Positions 27,101 through 34,588 of a stretch of DNA of 64,000 nucleotides are shown one piece after another (the first letter of the stretch is position 1; every line of letters starts with the position of its first letter). The notes under the pieces were generated by a model that had not been told where the DNA came from, did not search any database, and saw only the letters and a program-made list of their open reading frames with translations. The position numbers and the translations under genes were made by a program. This stretch comes from Aurantiacibacter poecillastricola (GTDB lineage Bacteria; Pseudomonadota; Alphaproteobacteria; Sphingomonadales; Sphingomonadaceae), in the NCBI RefSeq assembly GCF_030730945.1, contig NZ_JAVAMS010000001.1, positions 992,001 to 1,056,000 on the forward strand. Reading direction: 5' to 3'.

Positions 27101-27619
27101 ATGGCTGACCAACCCTACAATGTCCTGTTCCTGTGCACGGGCAACTCGGCTCGCTCGATTTTGGGCGAAGCGCTGATGAACAAGATGGGCGGAGGTCGCT
27201 TCCGTGCCTACAGCGCAGGCAGCCAGCCCAAGGGCGACGTGCATCCGATGTCGCTCGAGGTGCTCGATAGCTTCGGCTATCCGACCGATGGCTTGCGCTC
27301 GAAGAACTGGAGCGAGTTCACCAAGCCGGGCGCACAGGAGTTCGATTTCATCTTTACTGTCTGCGACAACGCTGCGGGCGAGAGCTGTCCGGTATGGCCA
27401 GGCAAGCCGCTCACCGCGCATTGGGGCGTAGAGGATCCCGCCGCAGTCGAAGGGGATGGCCAGCGGCAGGCTTTCGTCGATTCGCTCAGCTATCTTAAAC
27501 GCCGGATCGAGCTGTTCCTGATGCTCCCGCTCCAGAGCATCGACGAAATGTCTGTGCGCAGCAAGCTGGCCGCCATCGGCCGCGAAGAAGGCGCCAGCGC
27601 CAAGGCCAAGGAATCCTGA
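27101..27619 (+). CDS. arsC: Arsenate reductase, low-molecular-weight phosphatase type
   Basis: 172-aa cytosolic enzyme that reduces As(V) to As(III). The phosphatase-type loop VLFLCTGNSARS (Cys about residue 12, Arg +6) is at the N-terminus, and FTVCDNAAGESCPVWPG carries further redox cysteines as in thioredoxin-linked ArsC. A GAAGGAG site precedes ATG 27101. Its stop is followed directly by the next ATG, so it is co-translated with a second, unrelated arsenate reductase. Confidence 0.92.
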   Translation: MADQPYNVLFLCTGNSARSILGEALMNKMGGGRFRAYSAGSQPKGDVHPMSLEVLDSFGYPTDGLRSKNWSEFTKPGAQEFDFIFTVCDNAAGESCPVWPGKPLTAHWGVEDPAAVEGDGQRQAFVDSLSYLKRRIELFLMLPLQSIDEMSVRSKLAAIGREEGASAKAKES

Positions 27620-28048
27620 ATGACCACCGACATCGTGATCTACCACAACCCCGAATGCGGCACCTCGCGCAACACGCTGGCGATGATCCGCAACGCCGGG
27701 TTCGAGCCGCATGTTATTGAGTATCTGAAGACGCCGCCTTCGCGCGCCATGCTCGAAAGCCTGATCGAGCGCGCTGGGCCCACCCCCCGTGCGCTGTTGC
27801 GTGAAAAGGGCACGCCATATGCCGAACTGGGCCTCGGCGATGAGAGCCTGAGCGATACAGCGCTGGTGGACGCGATGATGGAGCACCCGGTCCTGATCAA
27901 CCGTCCAGTTGTCGTCTCCCCGCTCGGCGTCCGCCTGTGCCGTCCGTCAGAGGCGGTGCTCGACATTCTGCCAAGCCCCCAGCTGGGCGCCTTCACCAAG
28001 GAAGACGGCGAGCAGGTCGTGGACGCGCCGGGCGAACGTATCGCCTGA
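27620..28048 (+). CDS. arsC: Arsenate reductase, glutaredoxin-linked ArsC/Spx-fold type
   Basis: 142-aa thioredoxin-fold reductase with the catalytic [12 protein letters not shown] motif (Cys about residue 13) and the Arg-containing LRPVV-like stretch ([11 protein letters not shown]). This E. coli plasmid-type ArsC uses glutathione/glutaredoxin, whereas the preceding gene uses a different scaffold and usually thioredoxin. Stop and arsB start overlap as TGATG. Confidence 0.92.
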   Translation: MTTDIVIYHNPECGTSRNTLAMIRNAGFEPHVIEYLKTPPSRAMLESLIERAGPTPRALLREKGTPYAELGLGDESLSDTALVDAMMEHPVLINRPVVVSPLGVRLCRPSEAVLDILPSPQLGAFTKEDGEQVVDAPGERIA

Positions 28049-29334
28049 TGCTGCTTGCGGTTGCAATTTTCGTGGTCACCATCACGATGGTGATCTGGCA
28101 GCCGCGCGGGCTCGGCATCGGGTGGAGCGCGATCGGCGGAGCGCTGCTCGCCCTTGCCACCGGCGTCATCTCGCTCGCCGACATCCCGGTGGTGTGGAAC
28201 ATCATCTGGAACGCCACCGGCGCCTTCGTCGCGGTGATCCTGATCAGCTTGATCCTCGATCGTGCCGGGTTCTTCGAATGGGCTGCGCTCCATGTGGCGC
28301 GGTGGGGGCGCGGCGACGGTCGCTGGCTATTCGTGCTCGTGGTATTGCTGGGTGCAGGTGTTGCCGCGATCTTCGCCAATGATGGCGCGGCGCTGATCCT
28401 GACCCCGATCGTGATCGCGATGCTCCGGGCGCTGGGATACAACGCCAAAGCGACGCTGGCTTTCGTCATGGCGGCAGGGTTCATTGCCGATACGTCGAGC
28501 CTGCCGCTGGTCGTGTCGAACCTCGTCAATATCGTCTCGGCGGACTTCTTCGATATCGGGTTCGGCGAGTATGCGCTGGTCATGGTGCCAGTCGACCTGG
28601 CGGCTATCGTGGCTACGCTGGCAGCGCTGCTGCTGTTCTTCCGCAAGGACATTCCGACCAGCTACGACGTCGCACAGCTCCGCGCTCCGGCAGAAGCGAT
28701 CCATGACCGAGCGACCTTCCGCGCCGGCTGGGTGGTGCTGGCCCTGCTGCTGATCGGTTTTTTCGTTCTCGATCCTCTTGGCGTGCCGATCAGCGCGGTC
28801 GCTGCCGTCGGCGCGCTGGCGCTCATCGCGATAGCTGCGCGCGGCCACGTCATCCCTACGGGCCAGGTGATCCGCGAAGCGCCCTGGCAGGTCGTGATCT
28901 TCTCGCTCGGCATGTATCTGGTCGTCTACGGCATGAGCAATGCGGGGCTTGCCACTGCGATCGCCGGGGTGCTGGAGCGCTCGGCCGAGGGCGGCATATG
29001 GGGTGCGGCCTTCGGAACGGGCATTCTGTCCGCGGTGCTATCCTCGGGCATGAACAACATGCCGACCGTCCTCGTCGGCGCGCTGTCGATCGATGCCACG
29101 AGTGCCACCGGCCCGGTTCGTGACGCCATGATCTACGCCAACGTCATCGGCTGCGACCTCGGGCCAAAGATCACGCCGATCGGTTCGCTCGCGACCCTGC
29201 TGTGGCTGCATGTGCTGGGACAGAAGGACGTGAAGATCGGCTGGGGCTATTACTTCCGCGTCGGCATCACACTGACCACGCCGATCCTGCTGGTAACCCT
29301 GGCCGCCCTCGCACTGCGATTGAGCCTCGCATGA
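28048..29334 (+). CDS. arsB: Arsenite efflux permease ArsB
   Basis: 428-aa polytopic membrane protein of the ArsB family that expels As(III)/Sb(III). About a dozen helices are evident, with conserved segments [39 protein letters not shown] and the C-terminal [12 protein letters not shown] 28048 overlaps the arsC stop; an upstream in-frame extension is a shadow of arsC. Its own stop overlaps the next ATG (ATGA). Confidence 0.94.
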   Translation: MLLAVAIFVVTITMVIWQPRGLGIGWSAIGGALLALATGVISLADIPVVWNIIWNATGAFVAVILISLILDRAGFFEWAALHVARWGRGDGRWLFVLVVLLGAGVAAIFANDGAALILTPIVIAMLRALGYNAKATLAFVMAAGFIADTSSLPLVVSNLVNIVSADFFDIGFGEYALVMVPVDLAAIVATLAALLLFFRKDIPTSYDVAQLRAPAEAIHDRATFRAGWVVLALLLIGFFVLDPLGVPISAVAAVGALALIAIAARGHVIPTGQVIREAPWQVVIFSLGMYLVVYGMSNAGLATAIAGVLERSAEGGIWGAAFGTGILSAVLSSGMNNMPTVLVGALSIDATSATGPVRDAMIYANVIGCDLGPKITPIGSLATLLWLHVLGQKDVKIGWGYYFRVGITLTTPILLVTLAALALRLSLA

Positions 29335-29654
29335 AGCTGTTCCTCGTCTATCCGCTCGCGGCGCTGTTCGAAATCGCCGGTTGCTTCGCATTCTGGGCAT
29401 GGTGGCGGCTGGAGAAGAGCCCCTTGTGGCTGCTGCCCGGAATGGTGTCGCTGGCCCTGTTCGCCTGGCTGCTGACTCTCGTGCCGACCGACGCTGCCGG
29501 TCGCGCCTTCGCAGCCTATGGCGGGGTCTATGTTGCCGCGTCGCTCCTGTGGCTGTGGACTGTCGAAGGCACCACCCCCGACCGGTGGGACTTCGTCGGC
29601 GGCGCGGTCGTGCTCGCCGGCGCTGCCATCATCCTGTTCGGCCCCCGCGGCTGA
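29331..29654 (+). CDS. YnfA/UPF0060 family small membrane protein
   Basis: 107-aa four-helix protein of the YnfA family ([53 protein letters not shown]). Related to small-multidrug-resistance transporters and often found in ars operons; function there is unproven. It is coupled to arsB by ATGA. Confidence 0.88.
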   Translation: MKLFLVYPLAALFEIAGCFAFWAWWRLEKSPLWLLPGMVSLALFAWLLTLVPTDAAGRAFAAYGGVYVAASLLWLWTVEGTTPDRWDFVGGAVVLAGAAIILFGPRG

Positions 29655-29677
29655 CGACCCAAATTTGGAGAATTTCC

Positions 29678-30418
29678 TTGTCCCGTCTGCGACCCTTGCC
29701 CGATCCCGACAGCTTTCCGGCGCTCGACCCCGCCTTCATCCATGCCCGCCCTGCCGAAGGTCTCGGTGCCGACCAGCCACCGCCGCGCATCCTGTTGCTC
29801 TACGGTTCTCTGCGGGAGCGCTCGTATTCGCGCCTCGCGGTCGAGGAAGCTGCTCGCTTGCTCCAGCTGTTCGGCGCGGAGACGCGCATCTTCGATCCCT
29901 CCGACCTGCCGCTACCCGATCAGGTGGGTGGCGATGACCATCCCGCCGTCCACGAACTGCGCGAGCATGCCTTCTGGTCCGAGGGCATGGTGTGGTGCAG
30001 CCCCGAAAGGCACGGCCAGATCACGGGCATAATGAAGACACAGATCGATCATCTGCCGCTTAGTATCGGAGGCATGCGACCGACCCAGGGGCGGACCCTT
30101 GCGGTCATGCAGGTATCTGCCGGCTCGCAGTCGTTCAACACCGTCAATACACTGCGGCTGCTTGGGCGCTGGATGCGGATGTTTACCATCCCGAACCAGT
30201 CCAGCGTGCCAAAGGCATACGAGGAGTTCGACGAGGCTGGCCGCATGAAACCCTCCTCGCTCTACGATCGGATCGTGGACGTCATGGAGGAACTGGTCCG
30301 CTTCACAGTCCTGCTGCGCCCGCATGCCAAGCAGCTCGTGGACCGATATTCGGAGCGCAAGGAGTCCGGGCGCGTCATCGATTCTAAGACGGATATATCC
30401 TCGATCGCCTTATCTTGA
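29678..30418 (+). CDS. arsH: ArsH, NADPH-dependent FMN reductase / organoarsenical oxidase
   Basis: 246-aa flavodoxin-like enzyme that in other bacteria oxidises trivalent organoarsenicals and reduces quinones or metals. Family motifs: [40 protein letters not shown], and [28 protein letters not shown]. The start is TTG 29678 with GGAG seven bases upstream; no ATG fits. It is the last gene of the arsR-arsC-arsC-arsB-ynfA-arsH unit. Confidence 0.92.
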   Translation: MSRLRPLPDPDSFPALDPAFIHARPAEGLGADQPPPRILLLYGSLRERSYSRLAVEEAARLLQLFGAETRIFDPSDLPLPDQVGGDDHPAVHELREHAFWSEGMVWCSPERHGQITGIMKTQIDHLPLSIGGMRPTQGRTLAVMQVSAGSQSFNTVNTLRLLGRWMRMFTIPNQSSVPKAYEEFDEAGRMKPSSLYDRIVDVMEELVRFTVLLRPHAKQLVDRYSERKESGRVIDSKTDISSIALS

Positions 30419-30490
30419 TCGTAATGACCGCCTATGGGCGTGCGACGCGATGGCCCCAGAGACTGAAACGGGGCGCATTGCCGAACTGCT

Positions 30491-30563
30491 GAAATTGGGC
30501 CGGTAACGGACGGTCCGCTATCCGAACCACGACGCGAAAAGCTGTCAATCGGCTAACGACCCC
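30491..30563 (+). repeat. Dispersed intergenic repeat, copy R2, left part (interrupted by the IS110 element)
   Basis: GAAATTGGGCCGG, GGACGGTCCGCT, and CGGCTAACGACCCC match the family order. The expected end of the repeat, CAATTGCGGACGAA, appears at 31917-31930 on the other side of the IS, so the element sits inside the repeat. Confidence 0.75.
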
Positions 30564-30589
30564 TGTGTGGACGGCTCTCCGTTGGCAAG

Positions 30590-30790
30590 GGTTAGTTTGA
30601 ACTTAGCGTAGCGTGTTGAGGCGCCCATGTGTCCGGCCTTTGTGTGCGGTTCACATGGACCGCTGGCCTTGATGCCTTTCGCGCGGTTCAGGTCCCTGTC
30701 CAATTGCACGCACTTCAAAGTGCTCGGGTCGTTCGGGTTGTCCTGCTCCGGCGGTTTCAACCGGCTTGTTGCGTCAGTTCATTCATGCCC
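30590..30790 (-). ncRNA. Predicted bridge RNA of the IS110-type element
   Basis: Downstream of the transposase, on the same strand, the sequence reads AACGACCC (complement of 30726-30733), a hairpin GCACTTTGAAGTGC (complement of 30710-30723), then GCAATTG (complement of 30701-30707). AACGACCC equals the left flank and GCAATTG is complementary to CAATTGC of the right flank. This fits the two-guide target loop of IS110 bridge RNAs. A second stem (CCATGTG 30625-30631 / CACATGG 30652-30658) could be the donor loop. Ends of the RNA are not defined. Confidence 0.5.
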
Positions 30791-30825
30791 TTTCCAACTC
30801 TGGTAGCGCCACCGGGCGCGTGTCT

Positions 30826-31848
30826 TCAGGCGGCCTGCATCTCGCGATAGCTCTCGCCTCTTGTCATCATTGCCCAGATGATCCGGGCGTTCTTGTTCGC
30901 CAGTGCCACCGCGGCCACCTTGGGCTTCTTGCGTTCGAGCAGCTGTCCCAGCCAGGGCCGCTTGGCGCTGCTGCGCTGCGCATGGCGCACGACCGCCATC
31001 GCGCCCACCACCAGCAGCTCGCGCAGGTAGGTGTTGCCCGCCTTGGTGATCGAGCCAAGCCGCTCCTTGCCGCCGCTCGAGTTCTGACGCGGGGTGAGCC
31101 CGATCCACGCCGACAGGCTCCTGCCATTGGAGAACATCGCCGGGTCAGCGACCGAGGCAAGGATCGCGCTGGCGAGCAGAGGTCCGATCCCCGGGATCTT
31201 CATCAAGCGGCGACCTGCCTCGCTCTTGCGGGCATCGGCCATGATCCGCCGGTCGTTGTCGAGGATCTGCTCCTTGACCATCTCCAGCTGGCTGGCGAGC
31301 ACGGCAAGGCTCTCGCGTGCCTGTGCGGGCAGACGGTCATCGTTGGGGCCGGCCACTACAGCGAGAAGGCGATCGAGGCCGATCCGACCGACCGGTGCCG
31401 TAATCCCGAACTCGGCGAGGTGCGCGCGCAGGGCATTGGTCAACTGCGTGCGCTGGCGGGTCAGGATCTTCCTCACCCGGTGCAGCATCATCACCGCCTG
31501 CTGCTCGGGCGTCTTCACGCCGACAAAGCGCATGGTGGGCCGGGTTACCGCCTCGCAGATCGCCTCGGCATCGGCGGCATCGTTCTTGCCGCGCTTGAGA
31601 TAGGGCTTCACATACTGGGCCGGCATCAGCTTCACCTCGTGGCCCAGCGCCATCAGCTGTCTGGCCCAGTGATGCGAGGAGGAACACGCCTCCATCCCCA
31701 CCAGACACGGCGGCAGCTTTGCAAACAGCTTCACGAACTGACCCCGCGAGACGCGCCTGCACAGTACCACCGCGCCGCTCTCGTCTACCCCGTGCATCTG
31801 GAAAACCGACTTCGCCAGGTCCACGCCTACTACCGCAACTGTCTCCAT
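30826..31848 (-). CDS. IS110-family DEDD transposase/recombinase
   Basis: 340-aa recombinase. The N-terminal RuvC-like DEDD domain has VGVDLAKSVFQMHGVD (first Asp), CLVGMEACSSSHHWA (Glu) and RGKNDAADAEAICEA (last Asp pair). The C-terminal domain has the MKIPGIGPLLASAIL helix-hairpin region and SLSAWIGLTPRQNSSGGKERLGSITKAG around the catalytic Ser. ATG 31848 has AGGAG upstream; eight more upstream codons are open but unlikely. Intact and possibly active. Confidence 0.93.
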   Translation of the reverse strand: METVAVVGVDLAKSVFQMHGVDESGAVVLCRRVSRGQFVKLFAKLPPCLVGMEACSSSHHWARQLMALGHEVKLMPAQYVKPYLKRGKNDAADAEAICEAVTRPTMRFVGVKTPEQQAVMMLHRVRKILTRQRTQLTNALRAHLAEFGITAPVGRIGLDRLLAVVAGPNDDRLPAQARESLAVLASQLEMVKEQILDNDRRIMADARKSEAGRRLMKIPGIGPLLASAILASVADPAMFSNGRSLSAWIGLTPRQNSSGGKERLGSITKAGNTYLRELLVVGAMAVVRHAQRSSAKRPWLGQLLERKKPKVAAVALANKNARIIWAMMTRGESYREMQAA

Positions 31849-31912
31849 CTTCGCTCTCCTTTTCCGACTCACTCGAGGGAATTATCCCCCAAGGGATGGA
31901 GAGCCGTCCACG

Positions 31913-32017
31913 GCAACAATTGCGGACGAAATTCGATCTCGATAATCTGCCAAAAGCCGGACATAGATAAACGCTTGGTAAGTGGGCGGAGGCCTCGCAA
32001 GGAAAGTCATCAACTCA
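31913..32017. other. Right flank of the IS110 element
   Basis: Holds the right end of repeat R2 (CAATTGCGGACGAA from 31917) followed by a short spacer to the next gene; AAGGAAAG at about 31999 may be its ribosome site. Confidence 0.45.
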
Positions 32018-32566
32018 ATGAATTGGCGACAGGGCTTTTCGGCTTTAGCAATCCGCGCAACAACTCTTTTCGGCGTCGGGCTGCTGCTTTATGCTGCCGG
32101 CCGGCTCGCTCTCGATTACGTTCCTCGGTTCGGGATGGCGCCTTGCGAGACGTCCGACAGCCTATATCACATCTCGAACGGTGTTGAGGCCATCCTTCTT
32201 GTTGCCGGTCTGCTTTCGCAGATTCGGGTGTGGCGATGCTCAAGTCTGCAAATGCTTATTGCGGCGATTTCAGCTCCTGTCTTAGCCCTACTGGTTCAGT
32301 ACGCCGCTGTTGATCATGAGACATCGCGTCAGCAGAAATGCCAAGAACGTTCGCTATCGGAGGCGATGGCATCATGCAAAGCGAGTGCTGCATATTACCG
32401 CCGCGAAACGGATCAATACGGATACGATGTGCTTACTCTAGTCGCACCCGGCACAACGGATGCAGCTTGGTCTTGTTTGACGCGATGGTCAGATCACAAC
32501 GGCTCGGTTTCTATGAAAATCGACGAAAGCGTCTATCATCAAGCTAGGTCCGCTGCGGAACGCTGA
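32018..32566 (+). CDS. Hypothetical two-helix membrane protein
   Basis: 182 aa, no family recognised. Two hydrophobic segments (IRATTLFGVGLLLYAAGRLAL and LQMLIAAISAPVLALLVQY) flank a short loop with Cys, followed by a soluble tail with three spaced Cys. ATG 32018 is used; a GTG at 31982 is open but lacks a site. It lies alone between the IS110 and IS5 elements, bounded by repeats R2 and R3. Confidence 0.6.
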   Translation: MNWRQGFSALAIRATTLFGVGLLLYAAGRLALDYVPRFGMAPCETSDSLYHISNGVEAILLVAGLLSQIRVWRCSSLQMLIAAISAPVLALLVQYAAVDHETSRQQKCQERSLSEAMASCKASAAYYRRETDQYGYDVLTLVAPGTTDAAWSCLTRWSDHNGSVSMKIDESVYHQARSAAER

Positions 32567-32608
32567 GGGCAGCCGCGAACAAGTGACCGCTTAATCGCAT
32601 ACCGAGTC

Positions 32609-32711
32609 AATAAGCAGACTGTCGCGAAACCACCCATCTTGAGCCGCTCACGCGTGTCTTGACGCAGCCTAAGAGCGGACCAGCCGCAAACGACCCCAAA
32701 GCTGCCATGTG
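32609..32711 (+). repeat. Dispersed intergenic repeat, copy R3 (degenerate)
   Basis: TAAGCAGACTGTCGC at the left and CCGCAAACGACCCCAAAGC at the right match the family; the middle is diverged and longer. The 32567-32914 gap contains only this copy, R4-left and the IS5 end. Confidence 0.55.
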
Positions 32712-32767
32712 AAACAGCCTCCTGCTTCCCGATACCTGCCGTCGACTCAGCCAAAGTGCATCAGCCA

Positions 32768-32833
32768 TTTTGGGTCCGTAAGCGGCCTGTCCGGTCTTGG
32801 GTCTGAAAACGCGGAAAGCCGCCGTTCGGCTAG
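32768..32833 (+). repeat. Dispersed intergenic repeat, copy R4, left part (interrupted by the IS5-type element)
   Basis: TTTTGGGTCCGTAAGCGG, CCTGTCCGGTCTTGGG and GCGGAAAGCCGCCGTTCGG end at CTAG (32830-32833), the target duplicated by the IS5-type insertion. Confidence 0.75.
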
Positions 32834-34272
32834 GGTTCGTGGACAAACCTTGCATACCAGCAATCTGTCGGTAAGTGCGGAGAGTGATCAATTAACTTTC
32901 GTGGAGATAATCGAGTGCGTGCAACCTATTTCCTCATAGCTTCCTCTATATTGTTGGCAGCCTGTGGGCAATCAACGGATTCAACGGCATCGCGAAATGG
33001 CACGGAGCAAGTTCCGAGCCAATCGGTGCCCACTGCGAGCGAGAACGATGGGAATTGGTCCTTACTTAGCGAGTATGTCGGTCAGCATCCCGTGGATAGC
33101 AGGCTCTATGACGAAAGCCCGATAGCGCCCGAGCTCAGGAACCTTCTCGACGACAAGCTGAACGTGCTGATGCAGAACAGCGAGACAGCCGCTCCCTTGC
33201 AACGCGATGGCGAAGTTTTCTTCACGTCGGGCAACAAGGATAATGAGGGGGGTAGCGACGCATTCTATCTGCTTGTCGATCCGTCAGCCAAGGCAGTCGA
33301 GGTCGGCCTTTGGGAAAACGGAGAGTTGACCGTTTATAAGACCCCAGGTTCCGACATTCTGAAACCAACGGATATCCAGACGACAATATCGAACGCGGAG
33401 ATGTAAACGTCGCTGTGGCCCGGCAGGGACGGCCAGCAATCCTTGACGCGTTACCGATCCACTGATTCAAGGCTGGCTTTTGGAGGCGGCCTTGGGCGAA
33501 CGGATTGGCGTTACGGACGAAGAATGGGAAGTGATCGGGCCGCTGCTGCCGTCTGAGCGTGGTCGCGGATGCCGCCCGGCGCAGGATAATCGTCCCTATT
33601 TCGAAGGCATGATGTGGACCGCGCGGACCGGCGCGCAGTGGCGACACTTGCCGGACGAATATGGCAAGTGGAACAGCGTGTTCCGACGTTATCGACGATG
33701 GGTCACGACCGGTGTGTTCGATGCCATGCTCGAGACACTGGCCGAACTGGCGGGGCGGCATACAGCCGCCGACATGATCGACAGCACGGTGGTCCGGGCA
33801 CATCATTGTGCTGTCGGTATAAAAAGGGGACTCAGCAAACCGAGGCGCTTGGCCGATCGCGAGGCGGCTTCACGACAAAGCTCCATGCCAGATGCGATGC
33901 CCGAGGTCTCCCGCTAGGGTTCGTTCTGACACCTGGACAGGCGCACGATGTGCAGGGCTTCGCTCCACTGTTCCGCATGATAACCGACCGGATCGAGGCC
34001 TTCCTGGCTGATCGGGGCTACGATGCCGATGCGATCCGCAAGGAGATCGAGGCAGCCGGTGCGGAAGCGGTGATCCCGGCTAAGGTCAACCGGCGCAATC
34101 CCGCCCCGCACGACCGCACCAAATACAAATGGCGCAACCTCATCGAGCGTTTGTTCAACAAACTCAAGAACTGGCGCAGAGTGGCAACCCGCTACGACAA
34201 AACCAAGGAGTCCTACCTCGGCTTCGTCGCGCTCGCTTCAGTCAAACTGTGGATACCCTTTGTCCACGAAGC
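32834..34272 (+). mobile_element. IS5-family element carrying a passenger lipoprotein gene
   Basis: 1439 bp. The left end GGTTCGTGGACAAACC (32834-32849) and the complement of the right end, GCTTCGTGGACAAAGG (34257-34272), form an inverted repeat with 12 uninterrupted matches in TTCGTGGACAAA. Both sides carry CTAG (32830-32833, 34273-34276), a 4-bp duplication fitting the YTAR target of IS5. Inside are a lipoprotein gene and a two-frame transposase. Ordinary IS5-type elements are usually about 0.8-1.3 kb without passengers. Confidence 0.75.
32915..33406 (+). CDS. Hypothetical lipoprotein inside the IS5-type element
   Basis: 163 aa with GTG start and lipoprotein signal ([14 protein letters not shown], Cys 17). 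A Ser/Thr/Asn-rich linker is followed by a compact soluble domain ([24 protein letters not shown]...[18 protein letters not shown]). No family is recognised. It lies between the element's left inverted repeat and its transposase, so it appears to be a passenger. Confidence 0.7.
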
Positions 34273-34276
34273 CTAG
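33480..34276 (+). CDS. IS5-family transposase in two frames (probable -1 frameshift)
   Basis: Frame A (33480-33917) carries the N-terminal DUF4096-type domain (LPSERGRGCRPAQDNRPYFEGMMW...GAQWRHLP) and first catalytic Asp (MIDSTVVRAHH). Frame B continues from about 33821 with RSRGGFTTKLHARCD, second Asp (LADRGYDAD) and Glu (IERLFNKLKNWRRVATRYDK). The switch coincides with the slippery run AAAAAGGGG at 33821-33829, so a programmed -1 frameshift as in the IS427 group is likely, not decay. The final stop TAG (34274-34276) is part of the duplicated target CTAG, outside the element itself. Confidence 0.82.
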
Positions 34277-34297
34277 CGACCCCAATTGCGGGCGTTC
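34273..34297 (+). repeat. Dispersed intergenic repeat, copy R4, right part
   Basis: CTAGCGACCCCAATTGCGG continues the repeat that was cut at 32833. Joined across the element it would read ...TTCGGCTAGCGACCCCAATTGC, close to the sequence targeted by the IS110 element at R2. Confidence 0.72.
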
Positions 34298-34588
34298 AAT
34301 AGGCCGAGCAATTTCTCTCACAAGCAGACATTTCGGTCGTGGCACAAATTGCGGCTATCGATCTTGCTTTGCCGTGCTCTATTGGATCGCACAGAGCCAC
34401 ACCTCAATTGGCTGCGCTCGCATCGCCAATTTCTTCGCATCGTCAAAATGCAACACCCAGACCGGACTTATCAGGCGGGCAACTCGATGATTGTACTATG
34501 ACATCTGTCGTTGATTGTTTATCGCTTATCGTCAGCAACAGCGCTCTCGCTAATCGAGCTACAATACTGGAAAACACGAGAACCAATC
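34298..34588. other. Gene-free stretch upstream of the M16 peptidase
   Basis: About 290 bp of lower GC with no plausible gene. CTACAATACT near 34558-34567 resembles a -10 region, without a clear -35. Confidence 0.4.

Larger units (their letters stand above)
30564..31916 (-). mobile_element. IS110-family (IS1111-type) insertion sequence
   Basis: About 1353 bp. The two ends share a perfect 14-bp inverted repeat, GTGGACGGCTCTCC (30567-30580) and its complement (31898-31911), a few bases in from each junction, as in the IS1111 group. The transposase is on the minus strand with a long non-coding region (about 260 bp) downstream of it and a short one upstream. There is no target-site duplication. 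The flanks are the two halves of repeat R2. Confidence 0.85.

Noticed and set aside
30766..32187. 473-codon plus-strand frame across the IS110 element
   Set aside because: It is antisense to a clearly recognisable DEDD transposase and shows no domain of its own; high-GC third positions create such long shadows.
33480..34276. IS5 transposase as a frameshifted pseudogene
   Set aside because: The frame change falls exactly on an A-rich slippery run, as in programmed frameshifting elements of this family, and both frames are otherwise intact.
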